A stretch of 64,000 nucleotides of DNA from Batillaria attramentaria. Taxonomy: Eukaryota > Mollusca > Gastropoda > Batillariidae. Positions 9,856 through 19,849 of the stretch are shown one piece after another; position 1 is the stretch's first letter, and each line of letters begins with the position of its first letter. Made by a program: the position numbers and the translations under genes. Under the pieces are notes generated by a model. That model searched no databases and was not told where the DNA came from. It worked only from the letters and a program-made list of their open reading frames with translations. The DNA lies in contig JACVVK020000088.1 in the NCBI GenBank assembly GCA_018292915.2, positions 544,501 to 608,500 of the forward strand, in the 5' to 3' direction.

Positions 9856-10645
9856 GGCCGCGTTTCTTACGGAAAGGCGCTCGCGGGCGCTTGCGAAGGT
9901 CGCTTTGCCTCGTTGGGAAACGGCCAATTAGAACCAAGGCGCTTTCAAAATGGCGGCGGAATCACGAACACTGTTGTTGGCAAGGTTGAAAAGGAAGAAG
10001 AAAACTCTAGTGCTCGCAGCTATCAGTCATCTTTTGAGCGCAGAAGACGACGTTTTTGAGGAGGAGCAATAATTACTGGCTTGGAGCATGATATACCGCT
10101 AGTATGCATGTTCTGCTCGATGCAAAACGGAGACGTAAGGCACCATTACGTACTCACTTTGACCACTCCTTCCACACAAACACGCACGACATATCCCTGA
10201 ATGACTGGCGACCACGGCCCGGTGCAATTAGCTCAAATTATTTTCGTATACTATTCTGCACAATTACAAGTTGGGACAGAAGGTCTCCATCCACCCGCAA
10301 CTTCATTTTAAGCCATTTCTTAGTTCCACTTCAACGAAGCCTTCGGTGGGCGCCGCCATCTTTGTTTACATAGAAACTGACCACGTGACCTTTTGCTCGC
10401 GGTAAACTAGCTTCAGACTTCGCGCGCGGGCGCTTTTTCCGCCCGCCGCGGGCAAGGTGCCTATAGACGGTTTCATAGGAAAGCGCCCCGGAACGTTTCG
10501 AAGCGCTCGCCTTAAGAAACGCGGCCTAGCTTCAGACTTCGCGCGCGGGCGCTTTTTCCGCCCGCCGCGGGCAAGGTGCCTATAGACGGTTTCATAGGAA
10601 AGCGCCCCGGAACGTTTCGAAGCGCTCGCCTTAAGAAACGCGGCC
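9856..10645. mobile_element. GC-rich inverted-repeat DNA element (MITE-like)
   Basis: The left end reads GGCCGCGTTTCTTACGG and the right end is its inverse, TTAAGAAACGCGGCC. A CAG triplet flanks both ends, which would be a 3-bp target-site duplication. A 119-bp right-end unit is present twice in tandem. Near the left end an ATG at 9950 opens a 40-codon basic-then-acidic ORF (MAAESRTLLLARLKRKKK ... DDVFEEEQ) ending at 10072. The TIR and 3-bp duplication fit a PIF/Harbinger-like origin, but no DDE domain is visible and that assignment is speculative. Confidence 0.65.
10409..10645. repeat. Tandem duplication of a 119-bp unit at the right end of the GC-rich element
   Basis: TAGCTTCAGACTTCGCGCGC starts near 10408 and again near 10527. 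The units appear identical over the 119 bases and both end in TTAAGAAACGCGGCC. The very high similarity means that the duplication is recent relative to the surrounding relics. Confidence 0.9.
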
Positions 10646-10821
10646 CAGGTCAGTGCCACTAAAAATGAGCTCACAGCGGCACCATGAACGCGGAACCGCG
10701 TTTTTGCACGTGCAAGTCGAATGCAAACAGTCATGTCGATCTTTTTAGGTTGAGCAGTATTCACACATCACTAGGAATAAAAACCCAGGCTGTTACGCCC
10801 CGGCAAAGCAGTCACTTCTGC

Positions 10822-11502
10822 ATGACCAGAATGCCAAGACAGAGAAAGAGCCATAGGCCGACTCCAAGCTGCACAAGTCGCAGCTGCGTTTGGCGTGGCT
10901 GTCTCTACAATTTGTCGTTTATGGACCCGGTTCCAGGCAAATGGCGAGGTTCGGGACAACCCACGTAGCGGCAGACCCCGTGTAACGACTGCACGAAAAG
11001 ATCGGGCGATTCACCGCCGCCACCTGCGTAAGCCATTCACGTCTGCAACGGAAACGGCCACGAACACCATTGGCAGGCATGGTGCACAAATTTCTGGTGA
11101 AACTGTGCGGCGTCGACTAACAGAACATCACCTGCACTGTTGCCGTCCTGCAAGGCGACCTGTTCTTACTCTGTTCTTACACAGGCAACAACGACTGCGA
11201 TGGGCCCAGCAGCACCTCACTCTCCAGCAGGACAATGCTCGTCCACACATTGCCACCACAGACTTCCTGCAGCAACAGGGCATCAGAGCTCTGATCTGAA
11301 CCCTACCGAACACTTCTGGGACCATCTGCAACGGGAGCTGAACGCCGCTCAGCCGAGGCCAACCACAGCCCGTCAGTTAGAGCAGGCACTGAGGCAGATC
11401 TGGAACAACGTCAACATGGCCACTGTCAACCGTCTGATCCACTCCAAGTCCGCCAGATGTCAGGCTGTTATCAACGCCCGTGGTGGGCACACGGGTTACT
11501 GA
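10822..11502 (+). pseudogene. Tc1-like transposase, internally deleted
   Basis: From ATG at 10822 or 10831 (MPRQRK), then after a frameshift near 10850, the product reads IGRLQAAQVAAAFGVAVSTI, LWTRFQANGEVRDNPRSGRPRVTT (paired helix-turn-helix DNA-binding half with the GRPR linker), then RRRLTEHHLHCCRPARRPVL. The catalytic half is damaged: the DESRF block with the first Asp is absent between RWAQQHL and LQQDNARPH. After another frameshift near 11295, LNPTEHFWDHL and the C-terminal GGHTGY follow. The order and motifs are those of DDE/D Tc1-like transposases, which cut and paste DNA at TA sites. Loss of the first catalytic Asp and two frameshifts make it dead. Sequence 11503-11800 is its downstream flank, unassigned. 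Confidence 0.9.
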
Positions 11503-11807
11503 CACTCCGTGACACTCGTGACACGTGAACACTTTTTTGGTTAAGCCAACAAGAAGAACACTAAAACCAGAAACTTGGTACCAAATTTTGTTGAATTCGA
11601 GCAATTGGAATGGCCGAAATGAAGCGTACTCAATGACAAACTGGGCCGCCGAGAATGTTGAACCAGCAGTGGTACAATTTGAATGTTTGACCACCCGCGC
11701 AAAGTGAAAACAACGTCATCGAGATAGAGCATTTTGATTGTACAGCTGCACTCACAAGCAAAACTGGTCCAAAAAATAAGAAAGCTTAAAAATTGTATCC
11801 TCAATCT

Positions 11808-11925
11808 CTAGCTGACACGTACGATAACAAACTCCGAAAAGAGTTACAAGAGTAATTAACGAACGTCCATCGGCTCCGTGGATGACAGATGACATTAAAG
11901 ATCTAAGCTCTCAAGAAAAAGCTTT
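11808..11925 (+). pseudogene. Small LINE ORF2 fragment (linker between endonuclease and RT)
   Basis: Reads LADTYDNKLRKELQE, then in another frame VTRVINERPSAPWMTDDIK. The RPSAPWMTDDI block is typical of the linker that precedes the reverse transcriptase in CR1/Jockey-group ORF2 proteins. Only about 40 residues are recognisable and one frameshift lies within them. Confidence 0.5.
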
Positions 11926-12159
11926 CCAAAGTGTGAAAAAATTTACAGTCGACCTTGCAAGCACAGTCAACTCTCTCACATTAAAGACTATTGCAAAGAT
12001 TGTTTTCGATAATTTGTGTTTGAAAGCGCTGGCCGTGTTGATTGTTTTGTTTACTCAAGCGTGACTAGACATAGTAGGAGTGAATTCTGATCCTTACTGT
12101 TATTTTTTGTGAGAATAAAACCATAAAATCTCTGTGTAAATTCGACTGAAAATGGTGTT

Positions 12160-13620
12160 TGTGTTCTTTTGATTTTGACACCATGTGCACCCAAGCGTGT
12201 ATGGCTTATGTGGTTTCCTCATCACAACAAAAACACTTTCTTCACCCTTTAGACAAATGGGCCAATGTTTTAAAAACACCAAATATATGTATCATTCTGC
12301 TTTTGGTTTTCCAAAAGATTTGATTGAAACAGGTTGGTACTTTATTTTGACGCTGACTGTATTTTTGGGGTTCTCTCCAACCCTAACAATCAATTTGGAA
12401 ACAACTACGAAATTTCACAAAAACGATGTTTTTCAGAGAGGAGGACATTTGTGTTTGCACAGGGGCAAATGGCGACATTTTTCCCGACTGTGGTGTGAGT
12501 AGTAGCAAAGATCCTACAACAGGACTGTTGGTAGTAGGCACGCCCCGGGATAGACGTAAATAAATATTTTTTCTGGTTTTCACGTGGACACATCGAATTG
12601 TATCCTATCTGCCGATTGTTAGGAAAAATGCGGAATCTCTAAAAACGATTTGTTTCTCAGACTAACCCTAACCGAAAACCTAAAGACAGTGCTTGCAAGG
12701 CAGCTCAGTTTTTAGAACGTCCTTTCGACTTTTCCTTTCTGTGGTGGGAGTACTCTCGTTTCAGAGAAAAAAAAAAATGCAGGCATTGACCATAAACAAA
12801 ATAGAAGGTATTTTTGAGGTTTTTCTCCAACCTTTTCACTCGATTTGGAAAATCAACTCACGTCTCACGAAAATGTTTTTTTTTTTAGAGAGCAGCACAT
12901 TAGTGCTAGCAAGAGCAAATGGCGACAGGTTTAACTCTCACCAGTTCACGCCCTTAGGCATCGTAAGTAGAAATACGATGACAGGGTCATGGAATTTTAC
13001 ACCCCCCCTTAATCTAATGTTCATCATGACAAATGTGTGTAAATACCTAATGTTGAGGTGAGAATATTATATCATAAGTATTTCAGTTATTTCCAAGGTG
13101 TTAGTTCATGGTTTTTGTATGTGTGCTATGTGCGGTCCAAATTGTGTGCGATTTTTCTCAATTTACGGTTCACATTGTTCACATCGGCTACAAAACACAT
13201 TTCTAAAGATATTCTCCTCATATTTTGCAGTAATATGCTGAAATGAATGAGATAAATGAAAATAGTAATGACATGGCATAAAACAATGAAACAAATTATT
13301 TTTTTTTCTAAGCCTCTGTCGGGAATCAACATTTTTGTTTTATTTTTTGCTCATATGCTTGCAACATAAAGTCAATTTATTGCTAAACCATTGTTCAAAA
13401 TCATTTTTTCCCTTACATATCTAAAAGCAGACTTCAATTTCCTTCAAATTGGTGTATAACATGTCTATGTTATCTTTACAAATGAGTATACAGTCCCCTT
13501 TCAGAGAATCATGCTTGATTCGCACGCGTTATAGCTCAAAATACTGTGAACTGGTGAGAGTTAAAGACAGTGGTGTGAGTAGAAGGCACTTTTGTATGGG
13601 TAATTGCCAACATGGCCAGA
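12160..13620. repeat. AT-rich region with diverged relatives of the 20-64 kb satellite modules
   Basis: Segments near 12418-12512, 12684-12715, 12870-12935 and 13545-13590 share with each other, and more weakly with the satellite field, the order AAAACGAT - TTTTTCAGAGA - GCACATTAGTG - TTGCAAG - GCAAATGGCGACA - CCCGACTGTGGTGTGAGTAG. In the satellite the matching module is AAAACGATTGCTTTCTC, GCACATTAGTTCTTACAACG, GTAAATGTCGGCAT, and separately GGTGTGAGTAGTAG. No coding region is convincing here; small ORFs are low complexity. Confidence 0.55.
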
Positions 13621-13771
13621 TAAAGAAAACCAGCTTTTATCGTGGCTACTACTCAAACTATTATCGGGAAAAACGGAAAAAGGCACGAGTCATTGTACAT
13701 AGGGAATCTTCCTCCTAGTGCAGTATTATTTTTAACATCTCTCCAAACTCCCAAAACCAACCTGCATATCT

Positions 13772-14452
13772 TTGAATCTTTTCAATGTTGAAGCTCTTGT
13801 CCATCACTGGATTGCCAGGTATGGTGTCCCTGAAGAAATCACATCTGATCGAGGAAGTCAGTTTACCTCAAACCTCTGGACTGAGTGCAACAAACTCTTA
13901 GGCATTGAAAGTCACAAAACCACAGCCTATCACCCCCAGGCCAATGGTATGGTTGAGCGTTTCCATCGTCAGCTGAAAGCAGCACTCAAAGCACGCACTA
14001 CTACTCCCAGCTGGTTCACAGAACTACCCCTAGTCCTACTAGGTATACGTTCTTCTTGGCGAGTAGACCCTGGCTGTTTCCCCGCTGAACTTGTCTATGG
14101 TTCGACTCTTCGCCTGCCTGGTGAGTTTCTTCAACCGTTAGACACTCATGCCGTGGAACCAGACTCAAGCTTCCTTAAAGCTCTGCAACGAAGCATGCGC
14201 ACTGCGCTACCGCCAGCCCCGACTTACCATGGAAAGCAACGTGTCTACATGCCTTCAAACCTGGCCTCCACTGGTTTTGTCTATGTGAGACACGACGCGC
14301 ACCGCCACCCACTCCAGCGACCTTATGACGGCTCTTTCCGCATCATTGACACAAATGACAAATTCTACACCCTCGACATCAATGGTCGCTCAGAAAAAGT
14401 GTCCGTCGACCGTCTAAAAGCTGCTTTTGTGACACCACTTACCACTTCGTAA
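13772..14452 (+). pseudogene. Ty3/Gypsy-type retrotransposon integrase, 5'-truncated
   Basis: An uninterrupted 226-codon frame (no ATG near its start) encodes the last part of a retroviral-type integrase. It has HHWIARYGVPEEITSDRGSQF (second catalytic Asp in SDRGSQF), TTAYHPQANGMVERFHRQLK (catalytic Glu in VERFHR), then LPLVLLGIRSSW and ELVYGSTLRLPGEF, followed by a C-terminal chromatin/DNA-binding region with YDGSFRII and VDRLKAAF. The first Asp and the HHCC zinc finger, as well as protease, RT and RNase H, are missing upstream. It ends at TAA just before a putative LTR. This is an old truncated transposon copy, not a host gene. Confidence 0.92.
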
Positions 14453-14544
14453 CACAAGATGTGGATATGCCTGATTCTTTGATGTTACTTTGAATACTGT
14501 CAAATGCGCCGCTCCATACAAGTACTCCGCTAGGGAGGGGCTAC

Positions 14545-14803
14545 TGTGGTGACTACATTACCGGCCCCTGTGTTTGCTATCACAGGGACTGAGGAACATC
14601 CTCTTTCGGAATTGTGGAAGTACGAACAGAACCACGCGCGGTGACGTTTATGCACAACAATAATGTTGCACAAAGTTTTGCAGACGCCGATGACGTGCCG
14701 TTTTGACGTTCTCGAATTATTGTGTTGGGAGGTTTGTAGCGCCTCTTTTTCTTGTGCTGTTTCTGAGGTATTAAACCATCAGATTGTACTGTTACGAGCA
14801 TCA
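14545..14803 (+). repeat. Putative 3' LTR of the Gypsy-type element
   Basis: About 90 bases after the integrase stop there is a purine-rich run (AGGGAGGGG, 14532-14540) suited to plus-strand priming, then TGTGGTGACTACATTACC. A CA at 14802-14803 could close an LTR of about 260 bp. No upstream LTR is present for comparison, so the right boundary is a guess. Confidence 0.5.
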
Positions 14804-14824
14804 CTAAAATGTCCTCATTTTTTT

Positions 14825-15440
14825 TTTAAACCTAAAGACAGTGCTTGCAATGATAAAATGGCAGCTCAGTATTTAGAGCAAGTGCTTGGCGACAATTTTA
14901 CAGACAGTGATGTGAGTAGAAGGGACGTTTTGCCAACATGGCCAGACTGACAAAAGCAGCATTTGTCGGGATAAATGGAAATGCATGCATTTCTGGTGAA
15001 CATCATGCCGGCACATCCAATCATGTTCACAGCACCGTATAATCCTATCTGCCGATTCTGAAAAAAAAAAAAAAAAAAATGCGGAATCTAAAAAAAAAAA
15101 CACCCGATTTGTTTCTCAGAATATTATTTTTACACAAACCCTAACCCCTAATCCTGACCCTAACCGAAAACCTAAAGACAGTGCTTGCAACGGCAAAATG
15201 GCACCTCAGTACGTCTTTTCGACTTTTCTTGCCTGTAGTGGGTTAAAAAAAAAAAATAATAAAAATCAGGCATTGAAAAAAAAAGTATGCTTGCGGTTTC
15301 TCCCCAACGCTTATCATCTGATATGGAAAACAACTAAGGAATCCAACAAAAACGATTTGTTTTTCAGAGAAGAGTACATTTGTTTGCAAGTGCAAATTGC
15401 AAAAACATTTTCCCGACAGCGGTGTGAGTAGAAGCCAACT
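14825..15440. repeat. More diverged satellite-module relatives with short telomere-like runs
   Basis: CCTAAAGACAGTGCTTGCAA occurs at about 14829 and 15170, as it does at 12682. CAGACAGTGATGTGAGTAGAAG (14900) and CCCGACAGCGGTGTGAGTAG (15412) repeat the TGTGAGTAG motif of the satellite. A stretch near 15130-15165 (ACCCTAACCCCTAATCC and CCCTAACC) is a degenerate telomere-like run. No coding content. Confidence 0.55.
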
Positions 15441-15537
15441 TCTGACAAACAAAACCAGCCTTTGTCGTATAGCGGGTTAAAAGGTAAATAGATAGAATTC
15501 TGGTAGAATTCACGCGGAAACATCGATTTGTGTAATA

Positions 15538-15834
15538 ATAATAATAATAATAATATTATTTATAAAGCGCATATTCATGTAAGATTACATGCTCTAAGCG
15601 CTAACGAAAATTTAACAGACAATAAAAACAGTAATATGCAATAACGAGGAATACCCCAGAATGAAAAACTGACAAAAGATCAACAGTCAGGATAGTGAAA
15701 ACTCAATGAGATCTTGTCTGAACCTTTTTCATTACAAATACGCTTTGAATAGGTAAGTTTTTAGATGGCTTTTGAATGAACTTTCTGATTTTATTGATCT
15801 TAAAGATAATGCCAACTTGTTCCAAGTTTACTTA
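15538..15834 (-). mobile_element. CR1/Rex-like LINE 3' terminus
   Basis: Minus-strand end of the family seen at 7.0 kb: (ATT)n tail at 15535-15555, the GCGCTTAGAGCATGTAATC block, the 3' UTR, and the last codons of ORF2. It stops where the RTE-like element's tail (ACTTACTTACTT) begins. Confidence 0.85.
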
Positions 15835-17550
15835 CTTACTTGGCTCCACGTGGAGCATAGGCCATCGACAACCCTTCGCCATCGCACTCTGTTCTGGGCT
15901 AGTCTTGCCACTCCAGTCCAGTTGGTCCCCTGCTTACATAGCTCTGCCTCAGTGTCCCGCCTCCAGCTGTTGCGAGGCCGGCCTCTTCTTCCTTTTCCCC
16001 TGCGGGTTCCATGTCAGGGCTTGGCGTGTGGTGCTGGATGCTGGCTTCCTGAGGGTGTGTCCAATCCAGCCCCACTTCCTCCGCAGGATCTGCTTGGCCA
16101 CTGGTTCCTGCCCCGTTCGCTCCCACAGCTCTTCATTCCGGATCTTCTCTGGCCATCGGATGTTGAAGATGCGCCTCAGACAGGTGTTGAGAAATGTCTG
16201 GATCTTCTGCTGCATCGTCTTCGTTGTCCTCCATGTTTCGCATCCGTAGAGCAGAACTGACTTCACGTTGGAGTTGAAGATGCGAAGTTTGGTTCTTATG
16301 CTGACAACTTTGGATGCCCAGACGTTCTTCAGCATGACCATTGCAGCTCTTGCCTTGCCGATTCTGGCTGTGACGTCTCGGTCTGTGCCTCCCTGTCCAT
16401 CAACCACACTCCCCAGGTAGACAAAAGACTCCACCTCCCTGATGGGCTCTCCACCGACTGTGACTGGTGTGATCTTCATCAGCTCGGTTTTCTTCCTGTT
16501 GATCTTGAGCCCTGTTCCGGCTGATGTGGCTTCCAGGCACGTAGTCTTGTCCTGCATCTGGCTGTGAGACAGGAGCGCCAGGTCGTCCGCGAAGTCGAGG
16601 TCATCCAGCTGCGTCCAGAGTGTCCACTGTATCCCGTTTTTCCTGCCTGCTGTAGTGGTCTTCATGATCCAGTCGATGACCAGGAGGAAGAGAAACGGGG
16701 ACAACAGGCATCCCTGGCGGACTCCGGTCTTCACCTCGAAGCTTTCTGACAACTGGCCGGCATGGGCAATCCTGCAGCTCATGTCTTGGTAGGTGCACTG
16801 GATCAGGGAGATGATCTTCCCGGGAACTCCATAGTGCCTTAGCAGCTTCCACAGCGCCTCTCTGTCTACACTGCCGAAGGCCTTCTCATAGTCTATGAAG
16901 TTGATGTAGAGGGGGGAGTTCCACTCCAGTGACTGCTCCACAATGATGCGTAGGCTGGCAATCTGGTCAGCGCAGGACCTGTTCCTGCGAAAGCCCGCCT
17001 GCTGGTCTCGGAGCATGGGGTCGACTGCCTCTCTCATCCTCTCCAGTAGAATTCTGTTGAGAACCTTGCCTGGCACTGACAGGAGCATGATCCCTCGGTA
17101 GTTGCTGCAGTCCCTGAGGTCCCCTTTCTTTGGCAGCTTTCTTTCCCTTCTTTCCACTGGGCTGGCACCTCTTCCTTCTCCCAGATCTTGCTGAACAGGC
17201 TGTGCAGCATGCTGACGGCTGTCTCTGTGTCTGCTTTAATGGCTTCTGCTGGTATCTCGTCCGGCCCTGCAGCTTTCCCATTTCTCAGTGTCATGATGGC
17301 TTACCTGATCTCCGCCTTAGAGGGCTTGTCGCAGTTGATGGGTAGTTCTGTCTCAGCTGGTGGGATGTCTGGTGGTGTTTCAGGGATGGGGCGATTGCTG
17401 GCTGTCCGCTGCACCACTGCAAGAGCCTGCCTCCTCTTCACTCAACTCCAGGACGCCAGAGAGGATTTGCAACATCAAAGCACTGTGTTCTGGAGCATAT
17501 CCAGTAAGACAGGATCGACCATCTCATCCAACCGTTGTCCAAACAGCTAA
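15835..17550 (-). pseudogene. RTE-like non-LTR retrotransposon, reverse transcriptase to C-terminus
   Basis: The minus strand encodes, in order: PPDIPPAETELPINC and LRNGKAAGPDEIPAEAI (start of the RT domain), [46 protein letters not shown] (motif A; the second Asp of the usual KAFDSV is Gly), [15 protein letters not shown] (motif B), [15 protein letters not shown] (motif C, catalytic FADD intact), then [28 protein letters not shown] and [13 protein letters not shown]. The main frame is open for 402 codons (15949-17157). Frameshifts near 17150 and 15955 separate it from its upstream part and from the last ~55 residues ([13 protein letters not shown] ... RVRWRRVVDGL). The endonuclease is missing. 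The 3' tail is a short (AAGT)n run, as in RTE elements. Best preserved RT on this strand, but not functional as it stands. Confidence 0.9.
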
Positions 17551-17559
17551 AATGTGCAT

Positions 17560-18140
17560 GGTTTTGGAATGAAACACAACGGAAATGTGCGTGTTTTGGT
17601 ATTTTGCGGTAATAAGACAACTTGGGCAACAGGTTTTATGTTGCAAAATATATGCTGTGAAGTTTTATTTACAAGTCCGATACTCTTATGTTGGATTGCA
17701 TGAGTTATGTACTACAGTACACAATCTTCTTTCAATTTCTTCAACTTTTTTTCATTTATTTTGGTATATTTCGGTAGTTAGACAGTCAATTTCGAGAAAA
17801 GTCAAGTCCAGTTCATTAGTGCTGAATGTTTGTTCACCCTCTAAACCTATTATGGTAAAATAAATGGTTCAACGTAGAAATGTGTTCCTTCAGCGGTTCA
17901 TATGATCATGTACAAAAACCCCTACCCTCTCGCACCATATATGGGATCAGAGGATTTTCCACGAAGTCAACTTTTGGACAAAAATTTCCAAAATTACTGT
18001 TAGATATGTTCATTTCAGACTAAAAGCAACCTATCCTAGGAATTTTGTTCGAAAAAAAAATTTGGGGTCTAATGGGTTAAAGATGTTTAATGGAATGTCG
18101 GTCTGTGTCTCTTTGCTCAGTAATGTGGTCGTTTGTTTGT
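17560..18140. other. Unassigned AT-rich stretch
   Basis: No ORF, RNA or repeat that I can support. A GGGTTAA at 18073-18079 could be the end of a piggyBac-like element, but no partner terminus was found. Confidence 0.4.
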
Positions 18141-18146
18141 GATCAG

Positions 18147-18584
18147 TCATCTTGTTAGTATTTCAACCAAAAGCTTGCTGTGGCCCTTGAGCATTTCACT
18201 CATACTATGAATAGCAGTTTCCATCTGTGTGAGAAATTGTGGCAACAGATGGTAAAGGGCGGCAGGTGACGAATCAGTCTCATTTTCATTTTTGGGTTCT
18301 TGTTCCATCGAGTCTCTCACATCATCCGCGTCATTTTCAACACAGACTGCAGTATCAAGAATATTTTCATTTGATGCATCCACATCGCTGTCATTTTCTG
18401 TTATGCTGACTTCGCTTCGATTTTCTTCTTCTTGGAATATCTTTGGGTCTGCAATGCCAGCTAGGTGCATGGCGGACAGGGCCTTTTCCAATGTGTCATA
18501 TCCTCGGTGCACAGCCTTCTTAAATCCGATCACAGACTGTGAGGCAAGGTTCCAAGAAGAAAAAAATGCCAATAGTCCGTCCAT
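18147..18584 (-). CDS. Unassigned acidic ORF, 145 codons
   Basis: From an ATG at 18582 the product begins hydrophobic/aromatic (MDGLLAFFSSWNLASQSVIG), has a helical basic part (FKKAVHRGYDTLEKALSAMH), a strongly acidic middle (EEENRSEVSITENDSDVDAS ... DADDVRDSMEQEPKNENETD) and an amphipathic C-terminus with regularly spaced hydrophobics (LLPQFLTQMETAIHSMSEML). An overlapping ORF on the same strand (18530-18721) shows that the frame may continue upstream by a splice or shift. I recognise no domain. It could be an exon of a host gene, or the accessory ORF of a transposon. Composition is less AT-rich than the flanks. Confidence 0.35.
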   Translation of the reverse strand: MDGLLAFFSSWNLASQSVIGFKKAVHRGYDTLEKALSAMHLAGIADPKIFQEEENRSEVSITENDSDVDASNENILDTAVCVENDADDVRDSMEQEPKNENETDSSPAALYHLLPQFLTQMETAIHSMSEMLKGHSKLLVEILTR

Positions 18585-19012
18585 TGCTGACGTGGTCTGG
18601 AACGTGTCATGTTGGCCTTTCTTTCAGACACAGAAAAAGGTTCAGTTGCGTTCAGTCGCCATCTTGATGACGTATTGATTCGAATTGTCCGCATGAATTC
18701 TACCACGCCATCCCGCAACATTTATTTACGTTTAAACAATCTATTAAAGGGAGAGAATAGCTGGTCATGCACGCAGATTTAATAATAATAATATCAATAA
18801 TAATTAAGTCGGTCAATCTGGAGACAAATGCGGGCAGTTGCTGTTGCAAGCACTAACGTACGATTAATAGTTTTTGTGAGATTCCCCATTTCCACTCAAT
18901 CGGCCGATTGAATGACGTTTCTTTGTTGTGTACTAAACAAAGTCTATCTAATCACGTTCTGACAACATCCATCACCAAACTTTCTAACAATGGAAATCTG
19001 TGAAATGCGCCT

Positions 19013-19053
19013 CAAAAAAAAAAAAAAAAAGAAAAAAAAAAAAAGAAGAAGAA
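19013..19053. repeat. A-rich run
   Basis: Poly(A) interrupted by G. It separates the unassigned 18.7-19.0 kb DNA from the Tc1 relic and could be a retroposed tail, though nothing upstream was identified as its source. Sequence 18722-19012 is otherwise unassigned. Confidence 0.6.
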
Positions 19054-19189
19054 ATGGTATCTGTTTATATCGCCCACCCACCTAGTAAGAAGAACAATGT
19101 CACCAACAGCATGTTTATTCAAAAATTCTCAGACCTACTCGAATCGTATATTTCTATACATTGTTGATGACTTTCACTTTCATTATGAT

Positions 19190-19849
19190 TCCGTTGACGC
19201 CACGTCATCGCCGAGCTCGGATGGCGTTCTGCCGCAACCACCAGCGCTGGAACAGGCAGCAGTGGGACAGAGTCCTGTTCACCGACGAGTCTCGGTTCAC
19301 TTTGTCGAACAGTGATGCCCGAAGGCGTGTGTGGCGACGTGCACCACCGGTATGGAGGGGGGTCCGTGATGGTGTGGGGAGGCTTTCATCTCCATGGGAG
19401 GACTCCTCTGTACCTCATCCGAGGCAACCTGACCGGCCGATCATCATCCCTACTCTGCGGGCCATGGGACGTGGCTCCTGTCTACAGGACGATAACGCCA
19501 CCCCTGACCGTGCTGTGGCAGGAGTGGCACGCCATCCCGCAACAGATGCTGCAGATCCACTCGATGCGGCAACGGGTGGTGGACTGTCTGGCAGCAAATG
19601 GTGGCCACACCAGTTATTGAACGAACTGACCGGACTTGCAACTTTTCAGAAGGGGGGGGGGGGGGGGGTGGAGTGCTTCTGACGGATGTTAACCGAATGA
19701 ATTTTGACATGTCAATGGAATTTTTGTATCAATCGATGGCTTTAATGGTAAATTAAATCATTCTATAAGTCGAAGGTGTTTTCTTGTTTTGGTTTGCTTT
19801 TGAGAGAGGAATGTTTTCCTGGCCCTTAACTTTTGCGGACCAGTTTAAT
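19190..19849 (+). pseudogene. Second Tc1-like transposase relic, core deleted
   Basis: In one frame: TPRHRRARMAFCRNHQRWNR, WDRVLFTDESRFTLSNSDAR (DESRF carries the first catalytic Asp), then the RVWRR block. After a shift: GGGSVMVWGGFHLHGRTPLY. Near 19460 LRAMGRGSCLQDDNATPDRA carries the second Asp in DDNA. The sequence then jumps to WQEWHAIPQQMLQIHSMRQR and ends GGHTSY, with stop at 19618. The segment with the third acidic residue (PDLNPIEH-type) has been deleted. Downstream, CCTTAACTTTTGCGGACCAG near 19825-19846 looks like a Tc1-type terminus. It differs from the 10.8-kb relic in which part is lost. Confidence 0.85.

Noticed and set aside
11525..11707. 60-codon ORF after the Tc1 relic
   Set aside because: No motif and overlapped by ORFs on the other strand; probably the 3' flank of the transposon.
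12693..13332. ORFs of 60-120 codons in the AT-rich region
   Set aside because: Low-complexity hydrophobic text from T-rich DNA, present on both strands and overlapping diverged repeats.
16564..17572. Plus-strand ORFs opposite the RTE-like LINE
   Set aside because: They are shadows of the reverse transcriptase frame on the minus strand.
18073..18079. piggyBac-type terminus (GGG next to TTAA)
   Set aside because: Only one end; no matching inverted terminus or transposase was found.
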